Notes: generated by a model not told the origin, from the letters alone. DNA of 64,000 nucleotides from Bradyrhizobium sp. PSBB068 (GCA_016839165.1 CP069300.1:992001-1056000), one strand, 5' to 3'; positions 17,022-26,692 are shown, numbered from the stretch's first letter. Numbers and translations: made by a program.

Positions 17022-17036
17022 GATGCAGGCCGTTGA

Positions 17037-18479
17037 CTAGTTAGGACCGAGGGCGCGGCGCGCCAGCGCGGCGCTGCCGGTTGCGCGCGGCGGCGCTGTT
17101 GGGCTGGTGACAGGTGCTGAAGGGCCGGCGCCATTGAGGTCCTGGGGGTTGGCCTGCGGAGCCTCGGCGGTAGCAGATGCCCCCTCCGGCCGCAACGGTC
17201 GCGGCGGCGCGAACAGGAAGCCCTGGCCGAACCGGACATCGTAGTCGAGCAGGTCGACCACCGAGCGCTCGCCCTCGATCCGTTCGGCGATCAGGTCGAT
17301 GCCGAAGCGGCCGAGCAGGTCGGACAGATCGGACGGATGGATGTCCGACGTCGCGCTCTGCCTGGTGTCGAGCAGCAATGCGGCCGGCACCTTGATGAAG
17401 CGGACGCCGCGATCGGCGAGCTCGCGCGGTTCGAGGCGGAGGTCGCTGACATGGTCGATCGAGAACCGGTAGCCGCGCTGCGATAGCGCCGCGAGGTTCT
17501 CGCTCTCGACCGGGCCGAGATTGCGGAAGGTCGCCTGCTTGAACTCGAGCACGAAGGACGGCGCCAGCGCGCGGTTGGCCTCGAGAAAATCGAGGCACTG
17601 GGTGAAATGCGCCGGACTGGCCAGCGTCGCCGCCGACACGTTGCAGAACACGCCGACATCCTTGCTGCGGATCATCAGGCGGCGCAGCACCTGGACGCAG
17701 CGAAGCATCACCATGTGATCGATGCGGCCGATCAGGCCGGCGGACTCGGCGGCTTCGATGAAATCGTCGGCGGCAAGCACCTGGTCGCGCTCATCGCGCA
17801 GCCGCGTCACCGCCTCGTAATAGCGCACCTTGCGCTGCGGCAGCGTCACCATCGGCTGCAGGTAGATGTCGAGCCGGTTCTCGTCGATCGCGTGCCTGAT
17901 CGCGCCGACGAGCTGGGCCTGGCTGCGCGAGATCGGCTGCGGCGGCGCAGCTGGCGGCGGTGGCGCGAACACGACGGTCGCGGCCGGCGCGACCGGCTGC
18001 AACAGATCGTCGCGCAGCGAAGCGACCGGCTGCGCCACGGGAGCCGCTGCCAGCAGATCCTCATGATGGGCGACGGATGCCGCGAGCTGCCGCACCAGTC
18101 CGCCGAGCTCGTTGATCTCGCCGGCCATGCCCTGCATCCGGTCGGCGCCGGTGGAATTGGCCGACGTGACCCGGCCCTCGACTGCGGCCAGCCGGCGGCC
18201 GAATTCAGCGACCTGGCGGGCGAGGTCTGCGGTGCCGCGCGACAGATCCGCGATCTGGCCGCCGACATCGCTGCGGTCGCGCAGCCGCATCGAGAGGGCG
18301 TTGTAGAGGATCAGGCAGGTGAGGGCGGTGAGCGCCACGATCGCCGATTCCGATCCGCTGATGCCCGCCACCGAATACAGCACGAAGCCGAGCGAGGCTG
18401 CGACCAGCACCATGCAGATGGCGATGAAGATCGTCGAAATGCGAATCATGTCGCGCGCCCGCGCCCTCCGTCCGAACAT
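17037..18479 (-). CDS. Membrane-anchored EAL-domain protein, probably catalytically degenerate
   Basis: The 480-aa protein has two N-terminal membrane segments (about residues 12-32 and 38-56), a coiled-coil-like linker (about 60-125) and a C-terminal EAL domain from about 190. Some active-site positions are kept: YYEAVTRL for EAL, CNVSAATL, VLEFKQATF, FIKVPA and GQGFLF. The DDFG motif reads IDHVSD, so the second metal-binding aspartate is histidine. That usually abolishes c-di-GMP hydrolysis and leaves binding or protein interaction. The tail is Pro/Ala-rich. A start at 18449 (MIRIST) is equally possible. Confidence 0.82.
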   Translation of the reverse strand: MFGRRARARDMIRISTIFIAICMVLVAASLGFVLYSVAGISGSESAIVALTALTCLILYNALSMRLRDRSDVGGQIADLSRGTADLARQVAEFGRRLAAVEGRVTSANSTGADRMQGMAGEINELGGLVRQLAASVAHHEDLLAAAPVAQPVASLRDDLLQPVAPAATVVFAPPPPAAPPQPISRSQAQLVGAIRHAIDENRLDIYLQPMVTLPQRKVRYYEAVTRLRDERDQVLAADDFIEAAESAGLIGRIDHMVMLRCVQVLRRLMIRSKDVGVFCNVSAATLASPAHFTQCLDFLEANRALAPSFVLEFKQATFRNLGPVESENLAALSQRGYRFSIDHVSDLRLEPRELADRGVRFIKVPAALLLDTRQSATSDIHPSDLSDLLGRFGIDLIAERIEGERSVVDLLDYDVRFGQGFLFAPPRPLRPEGASATAEAPQANPQDLNGAGPSAPVTSPTAPPRATGSAALARRALGPN

Positions 18480-18624
18480 CCCCGGCGCGCAAGCTTAGCA
18501 CCATTGTTGATTCGACGGGCCTGCGATCTTCGGAACCGGCTGGAACTGCACACGATTTTCGCTTCGCTTGGTCCGGCTCCGCGGCCGGGCTCCGTAGTCG
18601 TCCGGATCGGCCGCGGCGGGCCGC

Positions 18625-19584
18625 TCAGAGGTCGGCGGCGGCGATCCAGAACACCTCGCCCTCGGAGTCCTCGGTGTCGAGCCAGAGCAGCGGCAGGTTC
18701 GGATAGGCGGCCTCGAGATTGTCGCGGCCGCGGCCGATCTCGCAGAGCAGTCCACCCTGCGGGGTGAGATGCTGCTTCGCCTCGTCAAGCAGGCGGCGGA
18801 CGATGTCGAGCCCGTCAGGCCCGCCGTCGAACGCGATCTTCGGCTCGGCGCGGCACTCGCGCGGCAGCGAGGCCATGCCTTCGGCGTCGACATAGGGCGG
18901 ATTCGAGATGATGAGATCGTAGCTGTTGTCGCCGAGCGGCTTGAACAGATCGCCGCGATACAGTGTCAGGCGGTCGTCGAGGCCGTGGTCGGCGACGTTG
19001 CGCGCGGCGACCTCGAGTGCATCCTTTGAGATATCGACTGCATCGACGGCGGCATTGGCGAAATGCCGGGCGGCCAGGATCGCAAGGCAGCCGGAGCCGG
19101 TGCAGAGGTCGAGCACGCTTTCGACCTCCGCGGGATCGCCGATCAGCGAGGTGCCGTCTTCGTCGCCGCCGAAATGCGAATCCAGCAATTCGCCGATGAA
19201 GGAACGCGGCACGATGGTGCGCTCGTCGACATAGAACGGCAGGCCGCGCATATAGACCTTGTTGACGAGATAGGCGGCCGGCTTGCGCGTCGCGATCCGG
19301 CGCTCGATCAGGTCGAGGATCTGCTTGCCCTCGGCCAGCGTGACGCGCGCGGTCGCGAAATTCTCGAACTGGTCGGGATGCAGATGCAGCGTCTCAGCGA
19401 TCAGGAACGCGGCTTCGGCGATGGGATCAGTGGTGCCGTGCGCGAACACCAGTTTGGCCGCGTTGAAGCGGCTCACCGCGTAGCGCAGGAAATCGAACAG
19501 GGTGTGGAGCTCGCCCGCGCCGACCTTCGGCACTTTTGACGCGACAGGGCTGCGTCTGGCCGGCACTTTGCTGCGCTTGGCCAT
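18625..19584 (-). CDS. prmB: Ribosomal protein L3 N5-glutamine methyltransferase
   Basis: This 319-aa class I SAM methyltransferase belongs to the HemK/PrmB group. The SAM loop is LDLCTGSGCLAILAA and the catalytic motif ISNPPYVDAEG, where NPPY positions the glutamine amide. An N-terminal helical substrate domain (FDFLRYAVSRF) and the length favour PrmB over PrmC, which is usually about 280 aa. The first 15 residues are basic. Its start overlaps the moaE stop (TGATG), so it may be co-translated with the molybdopterin genes, although the functions are unrelated. Confidence 0.85.
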   Translation of the reverse strand: MAKRSKVPARRSPVASKVPKVGAGELHTLFDFLRYAVSRFNAAKLVFAHGTTDPIAEAAFLIAETLHLHPDQFENFATARVTLAEGKQILDLIERRIATRKPAAYLVNKVYMRGLPFYVDERTIVPRSFIGELLDSHFGGDEDGTSLIGDPAEVESVLDLCTGSGCLAILAARHFANAAVDAVDISKDALEVAARNVADHGLDDRLTLYRGDLFKPLGDNSYDLIISNPPYVDAEGMASLPRECRAEPKIAFDGGPDGLDIVRRLLDEAKQHLTPQGGLLCEIGRGRDNLEAAYPNLPLLWLDTEDSEGEVFWIAAADL

Positions 19585-20051
19585 CAGGATTTGGTCCAGC
19601 GCGCGGCAGCCGCGTCGTCATGGTCGCGCGCCTCGATCCAGCTCGTGCCGCGGGCGCTTTCCTCGCGCTTCCAGAACGGCGCGTTGGTCTTGAGATAGTC
19701 CATCAGGAACTCGGCAGCTTCGAATGCGGCCTGCCGGTGCGCCGAGGCGGTCACGACCAGCACGATGTTCTCGCCCGGCGCGATGCGGCCGAAGCGATGG
19801 ATGACGGTGAGGCCCTGCAACGGCCAGCGCGCCAGCGCCTCGTCGGCGTGGCGTCCAATCTCGGCTTCCGCCATTTCAGGATAATGTTCGAGCGTCAGGG
19901 CTGCGATCGGCTCGCCCTGCTCGCTGCCGCGGCAGATGCCGCTGAAGCTGACGACCGCGCCGACATCGGTGCGGCCCTTGCTGAGGCCGGCGATCTCCTG
20001 CGCGACGTCGAAGTCGGCTCGCTGGATACGGATGGTCGCAGTAACAGCCAT
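19584..20051 (-). CDS. moaE: Molybdopterin synthase catalytic subunit
   Basis: MoaE inserts sulfur, carried as thiocarboxylate on MoaD, into precursor Z to form molybdopterin. The 155-aa protein has the catalytic-lysine motif LKTNAPFWKREE near residue 122 and HRFGRIAPGENIVLV. I chose the ATG at 20051, eight bases past the moaD stop; the frame extends upstream to 20318 only as a shadow of moaD. Confidence 0.93.
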   Translation of the reverse strand: MAVTATIRIQRADFDVAQEIAGLSKGRTDVGAVVSFSGICRGSEQGEPIAALTLEHYPEMAEAEIGRHADEALARWPLQGLTVIHRFGRIAPGENIVLVVTASAHRQAAFEAAEFLMDYLKTNAPFWKREESARGTSWIEARDHDDAAAARWTKS

Positions 20052-20059
20052 GATTGGAT

Positions 20060-20311
20060 CTAGCCGCCGGTCATCGGCGGAAAGAACGCGATCTCGCGGG
20101 CGCCGATGATCGCCGCATCCTGCTTGACATGGGCGTGGTCGATCGCGGCGCGGATCACCGTGGGCTTCTCGAAGGCATGGGCGTAGGCATCGTCGCGCGC
20201 GGTGAGCCAGCCGATCAGGTCGGCGACGGTGCGCACCTCGGCGGGCGGCTCGACGGTTTCCTCCGCCTTGCCGACGCGCTCTCGCACCCAGGCAAAATAT
20301 TTCAGCTTCAT
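20060..20311 (-). CDS. moaD: Molybdopterin synthase sulfur-carrier subunit
   Basis: This 83-aa ubiquitin-like protein ends in the obligatory Gly-Gly (FFPPMTGG), which is thiocarboxylated by MoeB. It partners the MoaE encoded immediately downstream. Its ATG overlaps the pgsA stop by four bases, giving a tightly coupled pgsA-moaD-moaE run. Confidence 0.93.
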   Translation of the reverse strand: MKLKYFAWVRERVGKAEETVEPPAEVRTVADLIGWLTARDDAYAHAFEKPTVIRAAIDHAHVKQDAAIIGAREIAFFPPMTGG

Positions 20312-20883
20312 CCCTCATCCTCCTTGATGAGGTGATGGATGCCGGCGCGGAAGTAATCCCAGCCGGTGTAGATCGTGAAGATCGCCGACATCCACAGCAG
20401 CACGATGCCGATCAGGGTGGTTGCCGGGAACACCTGCTCGCCCGCCTCGCCGGCGATCAGAAAGCCGATCGCGACCAGCTGGATCGTCGTCTTCCATTTC
20501 GCAAGCTTGGTGACGGGAACGCTGACCCTGAGCCCCGCGAGATATTCGCGCAGGCCCGAGACCAGGATCTCGCGGCACAGGATCACGATCGCCGCCCACA
20601 GCGTCCAGCCGTGGATCGAATTGTCGGCGGCCAGCATCAAGCTGGAGGCCACCAGCAGCTTGTCGGCGATCGGATCGAGCATCCGGCCGAACGCGGACTG
20701 CTGGTCCCACATCCGGGCGTAATAGCCGTCGAGATAGTCGGTGATCCCCGCCGCGATGAACACGGCAAGCGCCACCCAGCGCAGCCACAACGGGCCGTCC
20801 AGGATCGACTGCCAGTAGACGCAGCCGATCACCACCGGAATGGCGGCAATCCGGGCGTAGGTCAGGATATTCGGGAGGGACAT
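20308..20883 (-). CDS. pgsA: CDP-diacylglycerol--glycerol-3-phosphate 3-phosphatidyltransferase
   Basis: PgsA commits CDP-diacylglycerol to phosphatidylglycerol and cardiolipin. The 191-aa membrane protein has the CDP-alcohol phosphotransferase signature DYLDGYYAR ... FGRMLDPIADK, with all aspartates present, and several hydrophobic helices. I chose the ATG at 20883 (MSLPNILTYAR), the usual family start; an in-frame ATG at 20919 would add 12 residues. Confidence 0.93.
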   Translation of the reverse strand: MSLPNILTYARIAAIPVVIGCVYWQSILDGPLWLRWVALAVFIAAGITDYLDGYYARMWDQQSAFGRMLDPIADKLLVASSLMLAADNSIHGWTLWAAIVILCREILVSGLREYLAGLRVSVPVTKLAKWKTTIQLVAIGFLIAGEAGEQVFPATTLIGIVLLWMSAIFTIYTGWDYFRAGIHHLIKEDEG

Positions 20884-21110
20884 GGTCTTGGTCTGTCCCC
20901 GGGTCGTAGCGATGTTCATCCGTTCTACCAATACCGCTGAAGCGAGAAGGTCAACCGTGCGGGCGCCAAAGCGCGGCAACATTACGCGGAATCGTCATGG
21001 CGCCTTAGCTCGTTGTTTAGGCGTGATCTTTTCGGAACGTTGCCTGACACTTTCCGCATCATGCCCCAGATGCCCTGTCGCAGGCGACGCCCTGATGAAT
21101 AGCCTTTGGT

Positions 21111-23222
21111 TTAACCCGGCTGGGCGTGGAAAAACTCGAAAATCTTGCGGGCGCTCTCGGCACTGACGCCGGGAACCTTGCCGAGGTCGGCGATCGAGGC
21201 CCGCTCGATCTCCTTGAGCGTTCCGAAGTGGTGCAGCAAGGCACGTTTTCGCGACGGGCCGATCCCCGGGATCTCCTGCAGGCCGGCCTCGCGGATGTCC
21301 TTCTTGCGCAGCTTGCGGTGCGAGCCGATCACGAAGCGGTGGGCCTCGTCGCGCAGCCGCTGGATGAAATACAGCACCGGGTCGCGCGGCTCCAGCTTGA
21401 TGGCCTCGCGGTCCGGCATGAACAGGGTTTCGCGCCCGGCATCGCGGTCCGGCCCCTTGGCGACCGACATCAGCGCGACCTGGGTGAGCCCGAGTTTCTC
21501 GAAAATTTCCCTGACCGCGTTGAGCTGGCCGCGACCGCCGTCGATGATGACCAGATCGGGCCATTGCGGAAACGACTCGTCGTCCGCCTTGTCGCTCTCT
21601 CGGGCCTTCGCGCCGTCCTTGGCGGCCTCGCCCTCCGGCGGCTTCACGAGTCGCTTGAAACGGCGCTCCAGCACCTCGCGCATCATCCCGTAATCGTCGC
21701 CGGGCGTCAGCCCTTCGGACTTGATGTTGAACTTGCGGTACTGGTTCTTCATGAACCCGTCGGGCCCGGCCACGATCATCGCACCGACCGCGTTGGTGCC
21801 CTGGATGTGGCTGTTGTCGTAGACCTCGATGCGCTTTGGCGTGTGCGGCAGGCCGAGCGTCGTGACCATGCCCTCCAGCAGCCGGCTCTGCGTCGCGGTG
21901 TCGGCGAGCTTGCGGCCGAGCGCCTCGCGCGCGTTGGTGAGCGCGTGGCCGATCAGCTCCTTCTTCTCGCCGCGCTTCGGCACTGAGACCTCGACCTTGG
22001 AGCCGGCCTTGACCGAGAGCGCGTCGGCGAGCAGCGCGCTTTCCTCGATCTCGTGCGACAGCAGGATCAGCTTCGGCGGCGGCTTGTCGTCGTAGAATTG
22101 CGCGAGGAAGGAGGACAGCACCTCCTCCGGCGTGAAACTCTTCTCGGCCTTCGGGAAATAGGCGCGGTTGCCCCAGTTCTGGCCGGTGCGGAAGAAGAAG
22201 ACCTCGACGCAGGAATAGCCGCCCTCCTGGTGGATCGCGAACACGTCGGCCTCTTCGACCGTGCGCGGATTGATGCCCTGTTGCGACTGGATCGCCGACA
22301 GCGCCGCTAGGCGATCGCGGTACAGCGCCGCGGTCTCGAATTCGAGCTCGCCGGAGGCCTTCTCCATCTCGGCCGCGAGCAATTCCTTCACCGCGTGGCT
22401 GCGGCCGGACAGGAATTCGGTCGCCTCGCGCACCAGTTCGCTATAGCCGGGGAAATCGATCTCGCGGGTGCAGGGGCCTGCACAGCGCTTGATCTGATAG
22501 AGCAGGCAGGGCCGGGTGCGGCTTTCGAAGAAGCCGTCGGTGCAGGAGCGGATCAGGAACGCGCGTTGCAGCGCCGTGATGGTGCGGTTGACCGCGCCCG
22601 CATTGGCGAACGGGCCGAAATAGCGGCCGGGTCGCGACTGCGCGCCGCGATGCTTGAGGATCTGCGGTGCCCAGTGGTCGCCAGAGATCAGAATATATGG
22701 AAACGATTTGTCATCGCGCAGCTGCACATTGAAACGCGGCCGCAGCTGCTTGATCAGATTGGCTTCGAGCAGCAGCGCCTCGGTCTCGGTCATGGTCGAG
22801 ACGATCTCGACATGGGTGGTCGCCGCGATCATGCGCAGGATGCGCGCCGCCAATGGCGCGTTGGCCCGCGCATAGGACGACAGCCGCTTTTTGACGTTCT
22901 TCGCCTTGCCGACATAGAGCACGTCGTTGGCGGCGTTGAGCATGCGGTAGACGCCGGGCGAGGTCGGGGCGAGCCGCACCGCGTTCTCGATCGCGGCATG
23001 CCCGACCGAGAGCGTCCCCTCGGCGACCGGCTCGGCGCCGTCCTCCGAAGCCTCGGGCAGACGTGCCTCGTCGTCCTCCTCGGCGGCGGAGCTTTCGGGA
23101 TCGACGTCGCTCGTGTCGAGCGTCAGGTCGGCCTTTGTCAGGTCGTCCTGCGGCAGATCGGACTTTGCGCCGCGCCCTGTCTTCTGAGGCGGCATCGGAC
23201 GTTCGGGAGAATCGTGCACCAT
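21111..23222 (-). CDS. uvrC: Excinuclease ABC subunit C
   Basis: UvrC makes the two incisions of nucleotide-excision repair. The 703-aa protein has the GIY-YIG domain from about residue 88 (SPGVYRML ... [14 protein letters not shown]), a UVR region ([20 protein letters not shown]), the RNase H-like nuclease domain ([22 protein letters not shown]) and C-terminal helix-hairpin-helix motifs ([13 protein letters not shown]). It is longer than the roughly 610 aa of E. coli UvrC because of an acidic, low-complexity N-terminal extension of about 75 residues. An ATG at 23195 would shorten that by nine residues. Confidence 0.95.
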   Translation of the reverse strand: MVHDSPERPMPPQKTGRGAKSDLPQDDLTKADLTLDTSDVDPESSAAEEDDEARLPEASEDGAEPVAEGTLSVGHAAIENAVRLAPTSPGVYRMLNAANDVLYVGKAKNVKKRLSSYARANAPLAARILRMIAATTHVEIVSTMTETEALLLEANLIKQLRPRFNVQLRDDKSFPYILISGDHWAPQILKHRGAQSRPGRYFGPFANAGAVNRTITALQRAFLIRSCTDGFFESRTRPCLLYQIKRCAGPCTREIDFPGYSELVREATEFLSGRSHAVKELLAAEMEKASGELEFETAALYRDRLAALSAIQSQQGINPRTVEEADVFAIHQEGGYSCVEVFFFRTGQNWGNRAYFPKAEKSFTPEEVLSSFLAQFYDDKPPPKLILLSHEIEESALLADALSVKAGSKVEVSVPKRGEKKELIGHALTNAREALGRKLADTATQSRLLEGMVTTLGLPHTPKRIEVYDNSHIQGTNAVGAMIVAGPDGFMKNQYRKFNIKSEGLTPGDDYGMMREVLERRFKRLVKPPEGEAAKDGAKARESDKADDESFPQWPDLVIIDGGRGQLNAVREIFEKLGLTQVALMSVAKGPDRDAGRETLFMPDREAIKLEPRDPVLYFIQRLRDEAHRFVIGSHRKLRKKDIREAGLQEIPGIGPSRKRALLHHFGTLKEIERASIADLGKVPGVSAESARKIFEFFHAQPG

Positions 23223-23330
23223 GGGCCGTAAATTAATCGCTTGGGCGACCGCTCGCCAGCGTCGGCGGCTCAGGAAAAAGAACCCGATTGCAGCAGGTTA
23301 CAGGTTGCGCGCCACCGCCGCCGCGGGGCG

Positions 23331-23388
23331 GTAACACATTGTTAAGACTGATGAGCGGGCCGGTAACCGGGCTTAACAGCCCTTTAAC
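23331..23388 (+). promoter_or_regulatory. CtrA-type boxes upstream of the outer-membrane protein gene
   Basis: TTAA-N7-TTAAC is met exactly at 23373-23388, and a near match GTAA-N7-TTAAG lies at 23331-23346. The exact box is about 100 bases before the outer-membrane protein start. CtrA is the alphaproteobacterial cell-cycle regulator; binding is inferred from the motif only. Confidence 0.45.
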
Positions 23389-23486
23389 TTAAAACTCTCG
23401 ATAAACCTTAGCGAAAAAAGTGGAATTCCGTAACCACGCAGGCTTGGGGCCTGCGGGCTGCGGCAGTTGCGTGGTGGAGAGTAGCT

Positions 23487-24110
23487 ATGACCCGGTTTGT
23501 TGCGCGTGCGCTGGCATTGATCGTCGCAGGCTGGACGACCTCGGCGGCGGCGGCCGACCTCAACTACGGCTCGCCCTATACGGTCTATCAGCCGCTCAAT
23601 GCCTATAGCTGGGCCGGCCCCTATCTCGGCGGCAACGTCGGCTACGGCTGGGGTTCGGTCGAGAACAACCCGACCCAGCCGTCCGGCTTCGTCGGCGGCG
23701 TGCAGGCCGGCTACAACTTCCAGAACGGCTCACCCTGGGTGTTTGGTATCGAAGCCGATATCCAGGGCACGACGGCCGATGATCGGTTCGCGCCCTGGAA
23801 ATTCTCCAATCCGTGGTTCGGCACGGTGCGCGGCCGCGCCGGCTACGCCGTCAACAACGTGCTGTTCTACGCGACCGGCGGTCTCGCCTTTGGCGAACTT
23901 CGCGGCGAGACCTTCGGCGTGTCGGAGACGCACACCAATGCGGGCTTCACCGTCGGCGCCGGCGCCGAAATGGGCTTTGCTCCGAACTGGAGCGCCAAGA
24001 TCGAGTATCTCTACGTCGATCTCGCCAACAGCAACTTCACGATCACCGGCGGTGCGTCGAACGGCTACAGTTTCAGCCTGGTTCGCGCCGGCATCAACTA
24101 TCACTTCTGA
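23487..24110 (+). CDS. Outer-membrane beta-barrel protein (Omp25/RopB-like porin family)
   Basis: This 207-aa protein has a signal peptide (ends TSAAAAD) and an eight-stranded barrel pattern: WAGPYLGGNVGYGWGS, FVGGVQAGYNFQ, WFGTVRGRAGYAVNNVLFYATGGLAFG, EMGFAPNWSAKIEYLYVDL. It ends with aromatic Phe (RAGINYHF), the BAM recognition signal. Relatives are major Omp25/Omp31-type proteins of rhizobia and Brucella. GGAGAG precedes the start, CtrA boxes lie upstream and a strong terminator follows. Confidence 0.9.
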   Translation: MTRFVARALALIVAGWTTSAAAADLNYGSPYTVYQPLNAYSWAGPYLGGNVGYGWGSVENNPTQPSGFVGGVQAGYNFQNGSPWVFGIEADIQGTTADDRFAPWKFSNPWFGTVRGRAGYAVNNVLFYATGGLAFGELRGETFGVSETHTNAGFTVGAGAEMGFAPNWSAKIEYLYVDLANSNFTITGGASNGYSFSLVRAGINYHF

Positions 24111-24136
24111 GAACAAGAAAACGTCTGACATCAACT

Positions 24137-24170
24137 CCCGGCCGCGCCTCGCGCGGCCGGGTTTTTCTTT
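24137..24170 (+). terminator. Strong intrinsic terminator after the outer-membrane protein gene
   Basis: An 11-bp stem, CCCGGCCGCGC (24137-24147) with GCGCGGCCGGG (24151-24161), has a CTC loop and is followed by TTTTTCTTT. Confidence 0.9.
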
Positions 24171-24384
24171 GTGCTGACGGTCTGCACATCGCGCGCAGCA
24201 GCATGCACGCCGCCCCATTCGCGAAGCCGATCGTCGGCCGCACGCTTCGAGCGTGCGGCACGGCCAGTCGCGTCCGCATCATGCAGGGTGGTCATGAAGC
24301 GAGCGCGCGCCGCGCGCTCGGCAGTCAACTCACATGCAACGCTTCAGTCGGTGTTCATCACGAGCCGCGCACTGCAAGCACTCA

Positions 24385-24597
24385 TCATGAAACCACCAGG
24401 TTGACCGCCTTCGGGCCCTTGCCCTTCTTGTCCGGCTCAACCTCGAACGTAATGCGTTGTCCTTCAGTCAGGTCCTTCAATCCTGCACGTTCGACAGCTG
24501 TGATGTGAACGAACACATCGCGGCCGCCATCATCAGGCTTGATGAAGCCGTAGCCACGCTCTCCGTTGAAGAACTTGACTGTCCCAGTCATGGCCAT
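24385..24597 (-). CDS. cspA: Cold-shock-domain protein (CspA family)
   Basis: This 70-aa single CSD protein is an RNA chaperone. It has RNP1 as RGYGFIKP and RNP2 as VFVHI, followed by the typical LTEGQRITFEVEPDKKGKGPKAVNL. I start at ATG 24597 because GGGGAGGAG lies 8-9 bases upstream; the frame continues to 24684 without support. More than 250 bases separate it from rlmJ, leaving room for a long 5' leader as in cold-regulated csp mRNAs. A GC-rich hairpin without a T-run lies downstream at about 24299-24321. Confidence 0.92.
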   Translation of the reverse strand: MAMTGTVKFFNGERGYGFIKPDDGGRDVFVHITAVERAGLKDLTEGQRITFEVEPDKKGKGPKAVNLVVS

Positions 24598-24859
24598 CGG
24601 GAAACTCCTCCCCCGTATTGCTCCACCGCTACGCGCACGTCGCGTAGCGGTTGACCGACATTCGCTTGTCGGAAGCTTGGCCACCTGAACAGGCCGGCGT
24701 CACGCCGCTGGTCTGCCTGGATTTTATTTCGGCCTTGTCACTCCGCCGCAACCATTCGCGGAAGCGGAACGTAAAGCCAGTCGTAACAGGATGAGCATAA
24801 TACGGTTCCGCGCAAATTGCCTATGCTCAAATTTGAACTTTTCAGTGGGTGCTTTTCGA

Positions 24860-25720
24860 TCAAGCTTTAGGCGTCTCTAATCTGAAGCGCGCGGCGCCGC
24901 CCTGACCGAGTGGCTTCTCGAGTTCGGGCAGGATGATCTTCAGCTCGTTGGCGAGTGTCCACGGCGGATTCACTATCAAAAGTCCGGTAGAAACGAGCCC
25001 TGCGTCCGCTTCTTGCGGCGCCACACTGAATTCCAGACGCAAGCATTTGCCTGCGGGCCGGCTGCTCATTGCTGCAGCAGCCACGCTGCGTGCGAGCTCG
25101 TCGGTGGCTCTCCGGGTTTTTACGGGGTACCACAAAAGATATGCGCCGGTCGGCCATTTCGCGAACGCCTCCGTGAAGGCACGGGCCAGTCGCTCGAACT
25201 CGTCCTTTGCTTCGAACGGCGGATCGATCAGCACGAGGCCTCGCCGCTCGTTCGGCGGCACGAATGCGGGCAGCGCCATCCAGCCGTCGAGATCGACGAC
25301 ACGTGCCTGTGCGTCGCGTCGCAATGCATCGATCAATTGCTTGCGCGCGCCGAGCTCGAGCTCGCAGGCCGTCAGACGATCTTGCGGACGCAGCAGCGCT
25401 CGCGCGATCAGCGGCGATCCCGGATAGGCTTTCAATTCGCCGCGCGGATTGAACGCCCTGACGATGTCGAGATAGGGCCCGATCAAGGGCTGTGCCTTGT
25501 CGGAAAGCCGCGCCTGCATCAGTCGCGCGATCCCGGTGAGCCATTCGCCGCCGCGCTGCGCTTCGCTCGACGTCAAATCATAGAGGCCGGCGCCGGCGTG
25601 GGTGTCGATGACGCGGAACGGCGCCTGCTTCTCCTGCAGATAGGTGAGCATGCGCACCAGCACGATGTGCTTGATGACGTCGGCAAAGCTGCCGGCATGA
25701 AAGGCGTGACGGTAGTTCAT
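24860..25720 (-). CDS. rlmJ: 23S rRNA (adenine-2030-N6)-methyltransferase
   Basis: This 286-aa protein is of the RlmJ (YhiR/ComJ) family. The start MNYRHAFHAGSFADVIKH is the conserved N-terminus, which fixes ATG 25720 and rejects the longer frame to 25768. The SAM pocket is IDTHAGAGLYDL and the N6-adenine catalytic motif is LIDPPFE (DPPF). The LLIVNPPWTL segment near the end is also family-typical. It appears monocistronic, convergent with nothing and followed by RNase T2 on its upstream side. Confidence 0.93.
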   Translation of the reverse strand: MNYRHAFHAGSFADVIKHIVLVRMLTYLQEKQAPFRVIDTHAGAGLYDLTSSEAQRGGEWLTGIARLMQARLSDKAQPLIGPYLDIVRAFNPRGELKAYPGSPLIARALLRPQDRLTACELELGARKQLIDALRRDAQARVVDLDGWMALPAFVPPNERRGLVLIDPPFEAKDEFERLARAFTEAFAKWPTGAYLLWYPVKTRRATDELARSVAAAAMSSRPAGKCLRLEFSVAPQEADAGLVSTGLLIVNPPWTLANELKIILPELEKPLGQGGAARFRLETPKA

Positions 25721-25945
25721 GCTGTTATCGCTGCGCTCCGGAAGGGAGCGCATGTTGTACTTCGTCATGCCCGGCCTGTCCCGGCCTTCGCTGAAGCTTT
25801 GGCGGGATTAACATCCGAGCCCGGCGCAGCCTTGGCGTAGCTGGCTCCCGCGCATCGACGCCTGATCTTGCTGGTTTCGCGATGGCGCGGATCGCCGGGT
25901 CAGTCCGGCGCGACGCATGTCTACCCGGCCATGACCGGGAAGGGG

Positions 25946-26635
25946 TCAGCCGCCGCGAACCGGCGGCATCAGCACCTGATCGCGACGGCAGGCGCGGCGA
26001 TCGATTTCCTCGCAGGCGCGGAATTGCAAGTCCTTGCTGAGGCAAATCCGCACCTCGCTGAGCCGGTTACTGGCGCAGGTGACCGAGATCGCGGAGTTGC
26101 TGAGCCCCGGATTGGCCTTGATGAAGGCGGTCTCCAACTCGTCGGGCGCGATCGTCTTCGGCTCCGACAATTGCAGGAATTCCTCGGGGATCTTCACCGT
26201 AGCGCGGGCCTTGCGGATGGCTTCGAAATAGCCGCGCTCGCCGAGGCCCGAGCAGGTGCCGTGCTTGTCCCACTCGTTGTAGATCAGCCCGGGTGCCGGC
26301 ATCAGGTCGAGCATCGAGGTCATGATGTTGCGGGCGAGCCGCGGCGAGGGGCGTTGGCAGTATTCCGGGAAGCCGCGCTCATATTGTGGCCACAGCCCGT
26401 GCACCACGAAGGAGTACGGCCGGCCGCCGCACTGCGCCTGCGTCCCGCGGCTGTTGTTGCCGCGCTCGCTCGCCGCCTCGCAGAACGACGGCGACCACGA
26501 CAGCGACAGCACGTAGAAATCGAATTCGCCGGGCGCATTCTGGCGACGATCCTGGGCCGAGGCCCCAACCGCGCCACAGAGAACCAAGACAGCGGAAATC
26601 AGAAATCGGGAAATTGTGTCCAGCCGAGGCATCAA
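25946..26635 (-). CDS. Secreted ribonuclease T2 family protein
   Basis: This 229-aa endoribonuclease has a signal peptide (ends VGASAQ) and both catalytic blocks: CAS I, VVHGLWPQY (about residues 83-91), and CAS II, NEWDKHGTC (about 138-146), each with its histidine. Cysteines for disulfides are present, so it acts in the periplasm or outside, probably scavenging RNA. The C-terminus is arginine- and cysteine-rich (FRACEEIDRRACRRDQ). Degenerate repeat DNA of the GTCGTCCCGGC style lies between it and rlmJ. Confidence 0.9.
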   Translation of the reverse strand: MMPRLDTISRFLISAVLVLCGAVGASAQDRRQNAPGEFDFYVLSLSWSPSFCEAASERGNNSRGTQAQCGGRPYSFVVHGLWPQYERGFPEYCQRPSPRLARNIMTSMLDLMPAPGLIYNEWDKHGTCSGLGERGYFEAIRKARATVKIPEEFLQLSEPKTIAPDELETAFIKANPGLSNSAISVTCASNRLSEVRICLSKDLQFRACEEIDRRACRRDQVLMPPVRGG

Positions 26636-26692
26636 ACGCTCCCCTCACGCGACCGTTCGGAGCCTAGCAGGCTCGCGGAACATTTCAAGAAC

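Noticed and set aside
20052..20318. moaD-moaE fusion suggested by an open frame from 20318 to 19584
   Set aside because: The first part is a different reading frame of moaD. The real moaD ends in Gly-Gly-stop at 20060 and moaE starts at 20051.
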